From the NCBI RefSeq assembly GCF_900130125.1, contig NZ_FQXY01000007.1, forward strand, positions 1 to 64,000: 64,000 nt of DNA, given 5' to 3'. The notes below the pieces were generated by a model. That model was not told the DNA's origin. It saw only the letters and a program-made list of their open reading frames with translations, and made no database searches. Source of the DNA: Bacteroides congonensis. GTDB lineage: Bacteria > Bacteroidota > Bacteroidia > Bacteroidales > Bacteroidaceae. Positions 35,731 to 45,204 of the stretch are shown in pieces. A program made the translations under genes and the position numbers. The stretch's first letter is position 1, and each line of letters starts with the position of its first letter.

Positions 35731-35964
35731 CTACAAATCTCCCGGTCTTCCCAAATAATAAGTGATTAGCCGTACTTCCCTCACAGAAAACGCCTTTGTC
35801 TTCGGATGAAAATCCGTAGACAGAATTTCATCCATCAACGGCTAGCATCTCCGCATCCAACGCCGCAATTTATTGACTGAAGCACGAATGCTTAAATCGG
35901 GAAAATACATTTGAGCCAGCTCTTGTTTATTATAACATTTCACCACAAAATCGGGATGTCCCAT
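35731..35964 (-). pseudogene. DUF4248 protein gene with an in-frame amber stop
   Basis: A 77-codon frame beginning MGHPDFVVKCYNKQELAQMY reads LRRWMRRC then TAG (codon 41, 35842-35844), then continues in the same frame PLMDEILST to AFSVREVRLITYYLGRPGDL. Both halves match DUF4248 (RRWI.RC.PL and .ARE...I..YLG). This family usually stands at the edge of HU/smalltalk accessory clusters in Bacteroides. One stop codon in an otherwise intact frame indicates recent decay. Confidence 0.7.
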
Positions 35965-36068
35965 CGTTTATTTATGCATGATTTACAGCTATAAAGATAC
36001 AAAATTTCAGACAATCAGCCAAAGAATACATTCATTATTATTCCACACAACAAGGGGTATAAAAAAAT

Positions 36069-36230
36069 ATATCAACGATCTTCACAGACAGTTGATATAG
36101 TGGGAAATTCACATCGGCTTTAACCTCCGATGACAGGGCGTGAATCAGAAATATACCGTCGTACATTCCTAATTCACAATGTAGGAGAATCATGCTTGTT
36201 ACAGCATGAAGCTAGGGACCTACATTTTTT
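36069..36230 (+). ncRNA. Candidate structured small RNA, copy 1
   Basis: Four consecutive stem-loops end in a T-run: ATATCAAC/GTTGATAT (36069-36098); CATCGG/CCGATG (36112-36132); a long arm GTGAAT/ATTCAC (36140-36177) with tip ACCGTCGTAC; and TGTAGG/CCTACA (36180-36224) holding a nested CATGC/GCATG, followed by TTTTTT (36225-36230). The last element looks like an intrinsic terminator on the plus strand. No TAnnTTTG promoter was found directly upstream. It is antisense-oriented and convergent to the capsule operon end. Confidence 0.4.
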
Positions 36231-36348
36231 CATCTCACATACAAACACTCTTAGTTTTAATTACATCTCAACATTATATTTTATACCTTTCATTTTCTAA
36301 TTTATTCCATATATCTAAAACTTCTTGCCAAAGCAGAAATATAATAAT

Positions 36349-36511
36349 ATATCAACGATCTTCACAGACAGTTGATATAGTGGGAAATTCACATCGGCTT
36401 TAGCCTCCGATGGCAGGGCGCAAATTAGAAATGTACCGTCGTACAATTTCTAATCTACAATGTAGGAGAATCATGCTTTTTACGGCATGAAGCTAGGGAC
36501 CTACATTTTTT
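36349..36511 (+). ncRNA. Candidate structured small RNA, copy 2
   Basis: Same four-stem order as copy 1, offset by 280 bp. Stems 1, 2 and 4 are unchanged. In stem 3 the outer pairs differ, but an inner TTAGAAAT/ATTTCTAA pairing is perfect and GTAC/GTAC closes the tip. Ends at TTTTTT 36506-36511. Confidence 0.4.
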
Positions 36512-36594
36512 CATCTCACATACAAACATTCTTAGTGTTGATTACACCTCAACATTACTTTATATCTTTTTATTTTCCTAATTGCTTTATATAT

Positions 36595-37221
36595 CTAAAA
36601 CTTCTTGCCAAAACAGATGTTCAAGAAAGTCTTTACCAATATCTTAAAATCAAACCACCAGGAACGATGTTGCAAATAGAACAGATCGTACCGCAAACGC
36701 CGCAACATCTTATCCATTGTATCCGTATAGCCATTATACAAGGTAGCATAAGAGGTTACTCCCGGCCGAATCTGATACAAGTATTGATAACGCGGATCGT
36801 GCTTTATAATTTGATCAATATAAAACTTCCGTTCCGGACGAGGCCCGATGAAAGCCATATCTCCACAGAAAACGTTCCATAGCTGCGGTAGTTCATCCAA
36901 ATGATGTTCACGAAGAAATTTTCCAATATCTGTTAGTCGCCTATCTCTTCCTCCGGCATAAAGTCTGGGGCCTGCCGACTCTGCATCCAATCGCATACTG
37001 CGGAATTTATAGATATTAAACGGCCGTCCGAAACGCCCGATACGTTCCTGCTTGAATATAGCCGGGCCACCGTCTTCCCGTTTCACAGCTATATAACAAA
37101 TTAAAAATAGCGGAGAAAAAATAACCATTAAAACCGCTGCAACTATGCAGTCCCCAATTCGCTTTACATTACGCTCAAAAGCATTCATTCCGTCCGGAAT
37201 GAATTCCTCACTATACCCCAT
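36595..37221 (-). CDS. Initiating sugar-phosphate transferase (undecaprenyl-phosphate glycosyl-1-phosphate transferase)
   Basis: 208 aa, Bac_transf/PglC-WcaJ C-terminal-type domain. One membrane hairpin (about 25-47, IVAAVLMVIFSPLFLICYIAV) precedes the catalytic region FKQERIGRFGRPFNIYKFRSMR (KxRxGxxGxxFxxxKFRSM), the DExH-like GKFLREHHLDELPQLWNV and FIGPRPER. It transfers the first sugar phosphate to undecaprenyl phosphate, starting repeat-unit synthesis. Typically the last gene of Bacteroides capsule operons, as here. Its last codons are duplicated downstream. Confidence 0.93.
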   Translation of the reverse strand: MGYSEEFIPDGMNAFERNVKRIGDCIVAAVLMVIFSPLFLICYIAVKREDGGPAIFKQERIGRFGRPFNIYKFRSMRLDAESAGPRLYAGGRDRRLTDIGKFLREHHLDELPQLWNVFCGDMAFIGPRPERKFYIDQIIKHDPRYQYLYQIRPGVTSYATLYNGYTDTMDKMLRRLRYDLFYLQHRSWWFDFKILVKTFLNICFGKKF

Positions 37222-37295
37222 AATAATTATAAATTGTAAATTTGATAAGTATCTATTAGAACTAAGTTTAGTCTATCAGTATTGTCTAGCAAGCC

Positions 37296-38321
37296 TTACA
37301 ACTGATATATATCCATATATGCTTTAACCATCTTATCTACGGTCAAACTTTCATTAAATCGGTGTAGAGTATTCGCCGAGAAAAGTTTATAAACATAATC
37401 ATCTTCCAATACGTATTGAATTTTATCAGCAAAAGCTTCTGCTGTATTATCAACAGTATATCCATTTACATCATTTTCTATCACTTCACTGATTCCACCT
37501 ACTCGTGAAGCTACAACAGGTTTTCCGAAACTCATTGCTTCGAGGATAACCATTGGCAATCCTTCATAATTGGAGGCAAGCATAAAAAGATCTGTCTCCT
37601 TATTATAAATACCAGCATTGGGAATATTACCCAAACAAAAGACATTCTTGGGAAGATTCTTCATTTCTTCCTGATTGCCAATCCATATAAAAGCGTATTG
37701 AGGTAATATTTTCGCTGTTTCCAAAAACAAATCAAATTTTTTCTGCTTAGAGACACGAGCAATACATAATACCTTTTTAGCATATCTGTGCGCAACTTTC
37801 ATCGCTACATCCCCTTGTGGCTGATAAATCCCATTAAAAACACAATATACATTATTTGTAATCCCCTCGTCCCAAAGTTTTTGCCTATCATAATTGCTCA
37901 CTCCAACAATTGCTTTACATCTCTTTTGAAAGAATTTCTCAATCGGAAGATACTTCCGATAAGCGATTCTAATAGAGTCAAAACCATGCACTGTATACAC
38001 AGTCTTTTTCTTTGGAAATACCATGCGTCCTAGAATACCTACCTTAGACGAATGAAGATGAATAATATCCGGCTTAAGCTCCCAATAAACTTTTTGAAAA
38101 TCAATAATAGTCAAAAAATCATTGATTGGAGATAAAGCGCGTCTCAGATGTTTACAATGCACTTGCTTTACAGTAGCATATAGCATATTCCAAAGTTTAC
38201 CATCCCCTTCGCCTGCCATTACTATCACTTCATTATTTTCAGACAATTTATTTGCTAGGTTTACAACAACTGATTGAGCTCCACCAAGTTCACTTAAAGT
38301 TATAATCTGTAAAATTCTCAT
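37296..38321 (-). CDS. Glycosyltransferase family 4 (GT-B)
   Basis: 341 aa. N terminus MRILQIITLSELGGAQSVVVNLA, acceptor-side IIHLHSSKVGILGRM, and C-terminal EX7E-type donor motif EGLPMVILEAMSFGKPVVASRVGGISEVI (about 254-282), all typical of GT4. It adds one sugar (donor not predictable) to the lipid-linked repeat on the cytoplasmic side. 74 bases separate it from the initiating transferase. AT-rich, as are its upstream neighbours. Confidence 0.9.
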   Translation of the reverse strand: MRILQIITLSELGGAQSVVVNLANKLSENNEVIVMAGEGDGKLWNMLYATVKQVHCKHLRRALSPINDFLTIIDFQKVYWELKPDIIHLHSSKVGILGRMVFPKKKTVYTVHGFDSIRIAYRKYLPIEKFFQKRCKAIVGVSNYDRQKLWDEGITNNVYCVFNGIYQPQGDVAMKVAHRYAKKVLCIARVSKQKKFDLFLETAKILPQYAFIWIGNQEEMKNLPKNVFCLGNIPNAGIYNKETDLFMLASNYEGLPMVILEAMSFGKPVVASRVGGISEVIENDVNGYTVDNTAEAFADKIQYVLEDDYVYKLFSANTLHRFNESLTVDKMVKAYMDIYQL

Positions 38322-38379
38322 AGGCTATAGTACTAAATTGGGAATATCCCAAAAACATAATCTTTTTATATAGAAAAGC

Positions 38380-39306
38380 TCAATTAGAATTACGTTTATT
38401 TAAATTTATATTGGGAAGAGAGCTTCTGCAAATATAAGAGTCTCTTATAATAAAAAAGAAAGCGAATAGAAGACATAATAAATATTGCCACCCTATTAAT
38501 CCTATTTTCTTTTTAAAACTCCATCGCGTATAAACAGCAAAACGCCAAAAGTTAATAGCTGACTTAATTTTGATAACAAAAGGAACACTTGCATGAGTAT
38601 GTTCTATATATCCAATTGATGCATATTGAGGTGAATTTATACGTACTTTTATTGTATTTGAAGTTAGTCCATCTACTAAATACTGACAAATACATATCTT
38701 CTCATAAATGAATCTCAATTTATATTTACTAGCAATACGAGTCCACAACAACCCTTCTGAACAAAATTTTTCATTTGAAATATCAGGAAACTGGAACTCT
38801 CTAATAACATCCGTTTTAAAAAATTCAGCCATATCACCTCCAATATGATATTTGTATCGAAACTCAAGGTATGTACAATCAATCTTGGAATAAACTCCCC
38901 CACCTAATTTTTTCCCGTTAGGATGAGTTTTAAGCCCCCAAATACCTCCAAAAGAATTATCCATTCTTATTTCACCATAGTATAATGAAATAATTTGTAA
39001 AGCATCATCATATAAATAATCATCACTATCTATTATATAAAACAATTCTCCTTTCGCTTCCTTGGCAGCTAAATTAATAGCACGATGTTTTCCCCCATTA
39101 GTAGTTTTTATATATCGAATATTGATAATACCTTGAGAAGAATACTTGGCCATAAGTTCTTCTGTATTATCTGTACTACCATCATCTATTACTAGCCATT
39201 CAAAATCTTTAAACTCTTGCCGACATAAACTGCTATATAAACGAGGGAGCAAATAAGCACGATTATAAGTAGAAGTAAATACTGTAATTAAGTAGTTATA
39301 AACCAT
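38380..39306 (-). CDS. Glycosyltransferase family 2 (GT-A)
   Basis: 308 aa. TVFTSTYNRAYLLPRLYSSL at the N terminus, WLVIDDGSTDNTEEL with the nucleotide-binding Asp, and the metal-binding DxD-type FYIIDSDDYLY (about 91-101) are intact. The C terminus is basic with a hydrophobic segment (IGWQYLLCLLFAFFFII) that may peg it to the membrane. Sixth-to-last gene order within the operon fits a repeat-unit builder; donor sugar unknown. Confidence 0.9.
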   Translation of the reverse strand: MVYNYLITVFTSTYNRAYLLPRLYSSLCRQEFKDFEWLVIDDGSTDNTEELMAKYSSQGIINIRYIKTTNGGKHRAINLAAKEAKGELFYIIDSDDYLYDDALQIISLYYGEIRMDNSFGGIWGLKTHPNGKKLGGGVYSKIDCTYLEFRYKYHIGGDMAEFFKTDVIREFQFPDISNEKFCSEGLLWTRIASKYKLRFIYEKICICQYLVDGLTSNTIKVRINSPQYASIGYIEHTHASVPFVIKIKSAINFWRFAVYTRWSFKKKIGLIGWQYLLCLLFAFFFIIRDSYICRSSLPNINLNKRNSN

Positions 39307-39312
39307 CTTTTA

Positions 39313-40380
39313 CTATTTAAATAATGAACTAAATTTTTTGTATACCGCTTCATAACTATAGTTTTCAATAAACAACTGCCTTGATTTCTGATTAAATAGA
39401 TTAGTCTGTTTCTTTTCAATCAATCTATTTATTACACATATAAAATCATTTGACGTTTTACATACAAACGTAGAACCAGTTTCTAATCTATAGCCTTCAA
39501 ATGCTTCTTCTGTCCCAATTATTGTTTTCCCATACATCAAAGCCTCAGCTGTCTTTGTTTTCATTCCGCCACCGGATAATATAGGCAAGACAACAAATGT
39601 AGATTCATAATATAATTTTGCTAAATCCTCTACATATCCTTTGACTTCAACCCTTTCCGATGTAAATTCATCAGTATATCTATCCATGCCCTTACCCGCT
39701 ATAATTAACTGTCCTGGTATATAAGGAAGTATTTCTTTTATAAAAAAACGTATGCCCTGCACATTTGCAAAAAAATCCACCCCAACAAAAAGATATATAA
39801 TCTTAGATTCTTCAGCAGGTATATTTATACACCGTCTTTTATCAAAAATATCATTACAGGCTACTGGTAAAACTAACGATGCAGTCTTTCCATACTCTTG
39901 ATAGAAAAGATTGGAATCACGTTGATTTAGTACTAAAGAATAATCACAATACCTCACTGAAAGGGATTCATTATATGTCGCTGCCAAGTAAAAAGGAAAA
40001 TGTATCAATCCAGAAACACGAATAAATTCTCTGGCATAATGTCTTTCAATATTATGGTAGCAACAAATTATCCTTATACTAGGGTGACAGTTTTTTATTT
40101 TCCTTGCTAATCTTCCTAACAAAGACTGGCTTAAAAAGACATAATCATATTCTTTTCCCTCCATTTGCATTAGAATTCTCTTCTCAATGCCTAATGTTAG
40201 TCCTCCCAAATAAAAAGAAAGTTTGTCAACTATTCTAAGTTCAGACTTTAATGGTATAAAATCAATATTCCCTTTTGCTATTTGCTGTAAAAAATAGATA
40301 TTTCTATTATTAACAATATCCGCTCCAGATTTTATCTGAGAACAACGATTACCTATATATAAAATATTCATAACAATCAC
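39313..40380 (-). CDS. Glycosyltransferase, GT4-like
   Basis: 355 aa. NILYIGNRCSQIKSGADIVNNRN at the N terminus and the C-terminal LPILSGGGMKTKTAEALMYGKTIIGTEEAFEG (donor-binding, about 263-295) indicate a GT-B glycosyltransferase of the GT1/GT4 kind. The ATG overlaps the stop of the acyltransferase gene as ATGA (40377-40380), which points to coupled translation, so this first ATG is preferred over the second (four codons on). Confidence 0.82.
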   Translation of the reverse strand: MIVMNILYIGNRCSQIKSGADIVNNRNIYFLQQIAKGNIDFIPLKSELRIVDKLSFYLGGLTLGIEKRILMQMEGKEYDYVFLSQSLLGRLARKIKNCHPSIRIICCYHNIERHYAREFIRVSGLIHFPFYLAATYNESLSVRYCDYSLVLNQRDSNLFYQEYGKTASLVLPVACNDIFDKRRCINIPAEESKIIYLFVGVDFFANVQGIRFFIKEILPYIPGQLIIAGKGMDRYTDEFTSERVEVKGYVEDLAKLYYESTFVVLPILSGGGMKTKTAEALMYGKTIIGTEEAFEGYRLETGSTFVCKTSNDFICVINRLIEKKQTNLFNQKSRQLFIENYSYEAVYKKFSSLFK

Positions 40381-41414
40381 TCCCAGATTTTTTTGGAAAT
40401 CTTCTCAATCCATAAATCCACAGATAATAATCTATAAGATTCTTTTCGAAGTAATTCCAATATTGCAGATAAAATGTAAATAGACAAAGCAAAAAGCACC
40501 AACCCCCAAATAGAGAATTTATATGTCCCCACAATAGACTCTATCATCGGACGAATCACATTATTATCATGAAAAAGGTAAATTCCTAATGTTAAGTTAG
40601 AGAATTTGCATACATTAGCAGAAACATTAATTCGTGAAAAAACACAAAAAAATAATATAGCTAAAAATATAACGAAAGGGTTATTATAACCCAACAATTT
40701 AACTATATATTTACCTCCATATTGTTGAAGAAAGAGACACATAATCACAAGAATACTCGAGAATATATACCAAAGTAACAATGGTCTCTTTATTAACGCA
40801 ATAATATTATATTTCCGCATATATATTGCCAAAAGATACAAGAACATAAAATTAAGTATTGAATATCCATTATTAGCATTAAAAGTTCCCCAAATATATC
40901 CTCCCAAACAATTAAACGTAAAAAATAAAAAAATGAACATACTAAACTGCTTATAAGAAAGAGTATCACATATCATATTTAGAAATGGTGAAACAAGATA
41001 CAAAAACATATAAGTACTTAAAAACCACCAATAATTTGAAGAAAGAGGAAAAATACTCTTCACTAATAACGAAAGAGAAAAATTAAAGCTGGAAAAGTAA
41101 TTCACCAGGAATAAAATAATAGCCACACTCAAAGCCTGCATATAAAAGTTTAGTATTCCTTTAAAACGAAATTTTATTTTATAATACCCCGAGATAAACA
41201 CAAAACAATTAACACTCATAACCGCTGGAACATATAAAAGTAAATGTTCTGTAGATAAATGAATTGGTTCATCAGGATATTGAACCATTGTTTCTACTAT
41301 CCCACATCCATGCCCAACTACATGTTCTAATACAATCAGAAACATTAAAACAAGCCTCAATAATTCTATATTATTATCTCTTGTAGAATTAGAGTGAGAA
41401 AATGAAGTCTGCAT
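40377..41414 (-). CDS. Membrane acyltransferase (acyltransferase 3 family)
   Basis: 345 aa with about ten membrane helices. NNIELLRLVLMFLIVLEHVVGHG places the catalytic-type His near residue 30, in the acyltransferase-3 pattern (R...H). Such enzymes O-acetylate capsule or LPS sugars with acetyl-CoA-derived acetyl groups, usually on the lipid-linked repeat. A helical C-terminal tail follows. Lies 4 bases after the EpsG-like polymerase gene. Confidence 0.88.
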   Translation of the reverse strand: MQTSFSHSNSTRDNNIELLRLVLMFLIVLEHVVGHGCGIVETMVQYPDEPIHLSTEHLLLYVPAVMSVNCFVFISGYYKIKFRFKGILNFYMQALSVAIILFLVNYFSSFNFSLSLLVKSIFPLSSNYWWFLSTYMFLYLVSPFLNMICDTLSYKQFSMFIFLFFTFNCLGGYIWGTFNANNGYSILNFMFLYLLAIYMRKYNIIALIKRPLLLWYIFSSILVIMCLFLQQYGGKYIVKLLGYNNPFVIFLAILFFCVFSRINVSANVCKFSNLTLGIYLFHDNNVIRPMIESIVGTYKFSIWGLVLFALSIYILSAILELLRKESYRLLSVDLWIEKISKKIWE

Positions 41415-41418
41415 AAGA

Positions 41419-42657
41419 TTATAAAATTATTTCAGTTGGAAACGGTGCAGATAAAATATCATATACGGAATACCATAAACTATATTCTGTAAATATCAGA
41501 AACGTAAATTCTGATAGATATATATTCTTCATATTATATATAAAAAGAAAAAAAGCTGAAAGCGATAATAAATCAATATAAGTTCGACGTTCTCCTTTAG
41601 AACGTTCCAATAGAATAAGTGGAAATATTATTGCAAATAATTGTGACACTGAAAAAAAAAGTCTTGTAGCAATAGTTGAACTCCGTAGAAAAAGAAAATC
41701 CCACAAAACAAAAATCAAAGATAGAAAATATATTTTTTTTTCCTGATCAAACTTATAAAGTACATAGCTTAATGTAGACGCAGTGAAAAGTAAAGTTAAA
41801 ATCAAATGTTTATCTACGCCTAATATTTCTCCTTGTACATAATTACTTGTTTTCTCAAAATCAGCAAAATTTAACTTTGAACTAATATCAAAGACGCCTA
41901 ACGAAAATGCTAGGAACAAACATACATACAATGATTTATAGTGAAAACGAAAAATAAATAAAGGAACAATATACATCAATATACTCCAATGTGAAAAAAG
42001 CGCTAGAATAAAAATAAATAAATACTTTTTATACAACAAATACCTTGAAAAACCCCATAAAAATAAAGAAGTCGCAAAAAATTGCCTATATGCATTGGCA
42101 TAATTTACGAAATTCATAAAAAAGATAAATCCCATCGCCCATACAATTAAATGAATAGAAGACAAATAATTAGCTTTTTTATTATTACTCAAATAAAGTG
42201 CTATATTTTCATATGTGAGTAACATTATTCCACCTGTAACCAATGCAAAAAAGAATCCCATTACTCTCGGATCATTAGGAAATATTTGAGACAATAGGTA
42301 CACTATAAAATAAAAGAAATAGTCCCCAAATAATCCTATCAATAATAATGCAGTCGTAAAATCACAATTTGACAGAGTACTGTAATTACTATAATAACGG
42401 ACAATGTCATAATCTCCATCATAAACAGTACTATATTGAGTAAATATAATTGTTGCTATAACAAACAAAGGAAATAGAAATCCATATATTGTTGCTTTTT
42501 TAAAAATAAACAACAAAGAAATAAATAATAAGACTCCTCCCATCAATGAAACAAAAAAAGAAAATAGAAAAATAAAGAAGATACATATATTATATGCTCG
42601 TTCATTTTGAATAGGATACATCCTTTTCATTTCATGAGTAATCACACCTGAGTCCAT
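41419..42657 (-). CDS. EpsG-family protein, probable repeat-unit polymerase (Wzy)
   Basis: 412 aa with about ten to twelve membrane helices. The extramembrane stretch YSTVYDGDYDIVRYYSNYS (about 72-90) matches the EpsG family signature (GxDxxRYY). In Wzx/Wzy operons such proteins polymerise flipped repeat units on the periplasmic side, and no other Wzy candidate exists in this operon. Sequence is very AT-rich. Confidence 0.82.
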   Translation of the reverse strand: MDSGVITHEMKRMYPIQNERAYNICIFFIFLFSFFVSLMGGVLLFISLLFIFKKATIYGFLFPLFVIATIIFTQYSTVYDGDYDIVRYYSNYSTLSNCDFTTALLLIGLFGDYFFYFIVYLLSQIFPNDPRVMGFFFALVTGGIMLLTYENIALYLSNNKKANYLSSIHLIVWAMGFIFFMNFVNYANAYRQFFATSLFLWGFSRYLLYKKYLFIFILALFSHWSILMYIVPLFIFRFHYKSLYVCLFLAFSLGVFDISSKLNFADFEKTSNYVQGEILGVDKHLILTLLFTASTLSYVLYKFDQEKKIYFLSLIFVLWDFLFLRSSTIATRLFFSVSQLFAIIFPLILLERSKGERRTYIDLLSLSAFFLFIYNMKNIYLSEFTFLIFTEYSLWYSVYDILSAPFPTEIIL

Positions 42658-42678
42658 AATTTGATTTTATATAAGAAA

Positions 42679-43641
42679 TTATGAAATCTTTTTTAAATTA
42701 TATATCCACCAAAAGCCATGTGCAAGACACCACTGAAGAACTTTGCTCTTAAATGTTATTTTAGGGCAAGAAAATACATACTTATTTGCATCTGAAAAAG
42801 TAACACGCCACTGCCTTAAAGTTTTTTTATTCTGAAGCAACTCCATCTTAGAAAACAACTTGAAATACTGTACTTCAACCATATCCTTCCCTGTTATTCC
42901 TTTCCCATTCAAGAAAGAGATGATATATTCAGCATTTACAAGTTGATTACAACATCGCTGCTGCACCTTATCACAATCACTATTTCTGGACAAAGATTTT
43001 TGATTCTGCCTGTAATAATACAATGGCATAGAAAGATACTTCACTTTTAATGCATAATAAAATAACTGAATAGTAACCACTAAATCTTCCATCATATCAT
43101 GACCGTCCGGAAAAAGAATATTATATCTCAAATATAAATCAGTACGTACTAACTTATTGCAATTACCACCATGTATACGCCCTGACAGAAGTCCTCTTAT
43201 TATTGAATTCCGATTTTCAGAAATAAATTGTCGCTCAATTATTTCTCTGCCATTTGGATAATTCAACATAAAATCACACCATACAATATCAGATTTATTT
43301 TCCACAGCTTGCTCATACATTTTCTCATACATGTCTAACTCAACCCAGTCATCTCCATCACAATAAATAACATATTCGCCATGAGCCATAGATAGCCCTG
43401 TATTACGTGCAGTTGCTGCTCCTTTATTCTCCGCATGCCGAACTATCTTTGTCTGCGAAGCCCTATGTGGATATCGTTGCAATACGGTAGATAAAATATC
43501 CATGCTCCTATCCGGTGTACAATCATCTACAAAAATATATTCAATATTTTGTAAACTTTGTCCATACAAAGACTCGACACACTGCTCAAAAAATTCCTCA
43601 ACTTTATATACTAATATTATCACAGTCACAGACGGATTCAT
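42679..43641 (-). CDS. Glycosyltransferase family 2 (GT-A)
   Basis: 320 aa. SVTVIILVYKVEEFFEQCVESL, YIFVDDCTPDRSMDIL and YVIYCDGDDWVELDMYEKM (the DxD-type metal motif, about 89-100) identify it. The C-terminal helical region is usual for GT2 capsule enzymes. One sugar of the repeat; donor unknown. Six bases after the flippase gene. Confidence 0.92.
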   Translation of the reverse strand: MNPSVTVIILVYKVEEFFEQCVESLYGQSLQNIEYIFVDDCTPDRSMDILSTVLQRYPHRASQTKIVRHAENKGAATARNTGLSMAHGEYVIYCDGDDWVELDMYEKMYEQAVENKSDIVWCDFMLNYPNGREIIERQFISENRNSIIRGLLSGRIHGGNCNKLVRTDLYLRYNILFPDGHDMMEDLVVTIQLFYYALKVKYLSMPLYYYRQNQKSLSRNSDCDKVQQRCCNQLVNAEYIISFLNGKGITGKDMVEVQYFKLFSKMELLQNKKTLRQWRVTFSDANKYVFSCPKITFKSKVLQWCLAHGFWWIYNLKKIS

Positions 43642-43647
43642 AACCTA

Positions 43648-45186
43648 TTATTTAAAGTAACAATACAAACGTTTCACAAAATCTCGCATTCCCTGTTCAC
43701 AAATATAAAGCCCCAATAACAATAATGAGCTAAAAATGCCTACTATCACAATAGCTTGCAAAATCCAATCGAAAATATCTTCTATGGTATCTTTCAAAAC
43801 AAAAGGTAATATCCACAAAACCCAACTGATTACAAATGCACATAACAATAAATGCTTAAAATATAAATTAAAATATATGCGGATAGATTCCTTCAAACCA
43901 AAACGGAATAAAAAATAAGGTTTCCATAAAAAGATAACAATTAATAAACTTATTAATACCCCACTTAAAATTCCGGGTAAGCCATAAAAATACCCCAATA
44001 ATATTGATAATGTTATATTTAAAACAGCTTCCACTAAAGGAGAATAAACATCTTGAAAAAGCCCATACGCATAAATGTAAGAATCAACAGCATTTCTCAT
44101 CAAATTTATATATAGAATACAAACTAAGATTGATAATGAAACTTGGTCTATTAAATAATCCTTACCCACCCATAATGAAATAAAAGAATTAACTAAAATA
44201 TAAAAACCAAAACAAACGCTTGCTACCATGAAAAAACGTGCAGAGAAAAGTTCTTTAAAAACACGCATTATTCTCTCCTTATCTCCTTCTGCTATTAAGT
44301 TCCCGACGCCAGCACTTGTACTATAAAATACAGCGTTAAATAAAGCAGTAACTCCCGTTATTACCAACATATAATTACCATAAATAGCTACTAAAGTCAT
44401 AGAAGCATAAGCATATATAATTAATGGACTAGTTTGAAATAAAACAAATCCTCCTATTTTATGAAAAAACAATTGTTTTGTTTTTGTTATGATTCCCGGA
44501 TACCGTTCTTTTAGTTTTTTCCCTTGAGAAATACTTGTCTGAAGCCAAGCATATTCTTTATGAACAATAAACTTAACAGCAAAGACAGAAATTATCGCAG
44601 ATACTAATTCAAGCAATAACCACCAAATATATCCAAATGGCAATAACACTATCAAAACCATCTGCAATACAACCTTACATAACCGATTCGTCTGTATCGC
44701 ATAATTCAATTTATAATCTTTTTGGTCAGCCGTCAATATTATTTGATGATAATTAAAGAAGTAGCCAACTAAAGAATCTACTAAAAATACAATAAAAGTA
44801 GCATACGCGTACCACAGCGGTAACTCTATTTTTCTAAAAAACAAAGGGAAGAAGCACATCAATAATATAGCAGCAGCAATAATAATAAGCGCTATACGAC
44901 GATATAAAAAACCTTGTACAGATACAATCTCATTAATAGCTTTCTTATTACCATCCGCTAGAGGTTTATATAGTGAATAACTAATAGCTGAACTAATCCC
45001 TAACTCTGCCAAATTAAGAAATTGAAGCAAATTCATGGCAGTCGTATTTAATCCTAATACTTCTGTTCCTAAATAATCTAGAAATATTTTACGAGAAAAG
45101 AATTGTAAAATTAGATTTAATAAATAAAACAGCAAAGAAATCTTCGCATTCTTAAGACTTTTAAATGTTCTCGAATAATTTGTCAT
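43648..45186 (-). CDS. Wzx-type oligosaccharide flippase
   Basis: 512 aa, 12-14 membrane helices, MATE-like polysaccharide-export fold. The N-terminal SLLFYLLNLILQFFSRKIFLDYLGTEVLGLNTTAMNLLQFLNLAE is characteristic. It moves the undecaprenyl-linked repeat unit across the inner membrane. It is the only flippase in the locus, so the export route is Wzx/Wzy rather than ABC-dependent. Confidence 0.92.
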   Translation of the reverse strand: MTNYSRTFKSLKNAKISLLFYLLNLILQFFSRKIFLDYLGTEVLGLNTTAMNLLQFLNLAELGISSAISYSLYKPLADGNKKAINEIVSVQGFLYRRIALIIIAAAILLMCFFPLFFRKIELPLWYAYATFIVFLVDSLVGYFFNYHQIILTADQKDYKLNYAIQTNRLCKVVLQMVLIVLLPFGYIWWLLLELVSAIISVFAVKFIVHKEYAWLQTSISQGKKLKERYPGIITKTKQLFFHKIGGFVLFQTSPLIIYAYASMTLVAIYGNYMLVITGVTALFNAVFYSTSAGVGNLIAEGDKERIMRVFKELFSARFFMVASVCFGFYILVNSFISLWVGKDYLIDQVSLSILVCILYINLMRNAVDSYIYAYGLFQDVYSPLVEAVLNITLSILLGYFYGLPGILSGVLISLLIVIFLWKPYFLFRFGLKESIRIYFNLYFKHLLLCAFVISWVLWILPFVLKDTIEDIFDWILQAIVIVGIFSSLLLLGLYICEQGMRDFVKRLYCYFK

Positions 45187-45204
45187 GCAATTCCTCTTTC
45201 AACT

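Larger units (their letters stand above)
36058..36615 (+). repeat. Tandem 280-bp duplication at the 3' end of the capsule operon
   Basis: Two direct copies (about 36058-36336 and 36338-36615) with a period of 280 bp. Copy 2 runs into the last codons of the sugar-transferase gene, and copy 1 still carries the same tail (CFGKKF-stop, reading minus, 36315-36337). So the duplicated unit comprised the gene's 3' tip plus its downstream region. The copies differ at scattered positions and are therefore not brand new. Confidence 0.85.

Noticed and set aside
36069..36511. CRISPR-like array
   Set aside because: Only two long units of 280 bp; no short repeats with unique spacers and no cas genes nearby.
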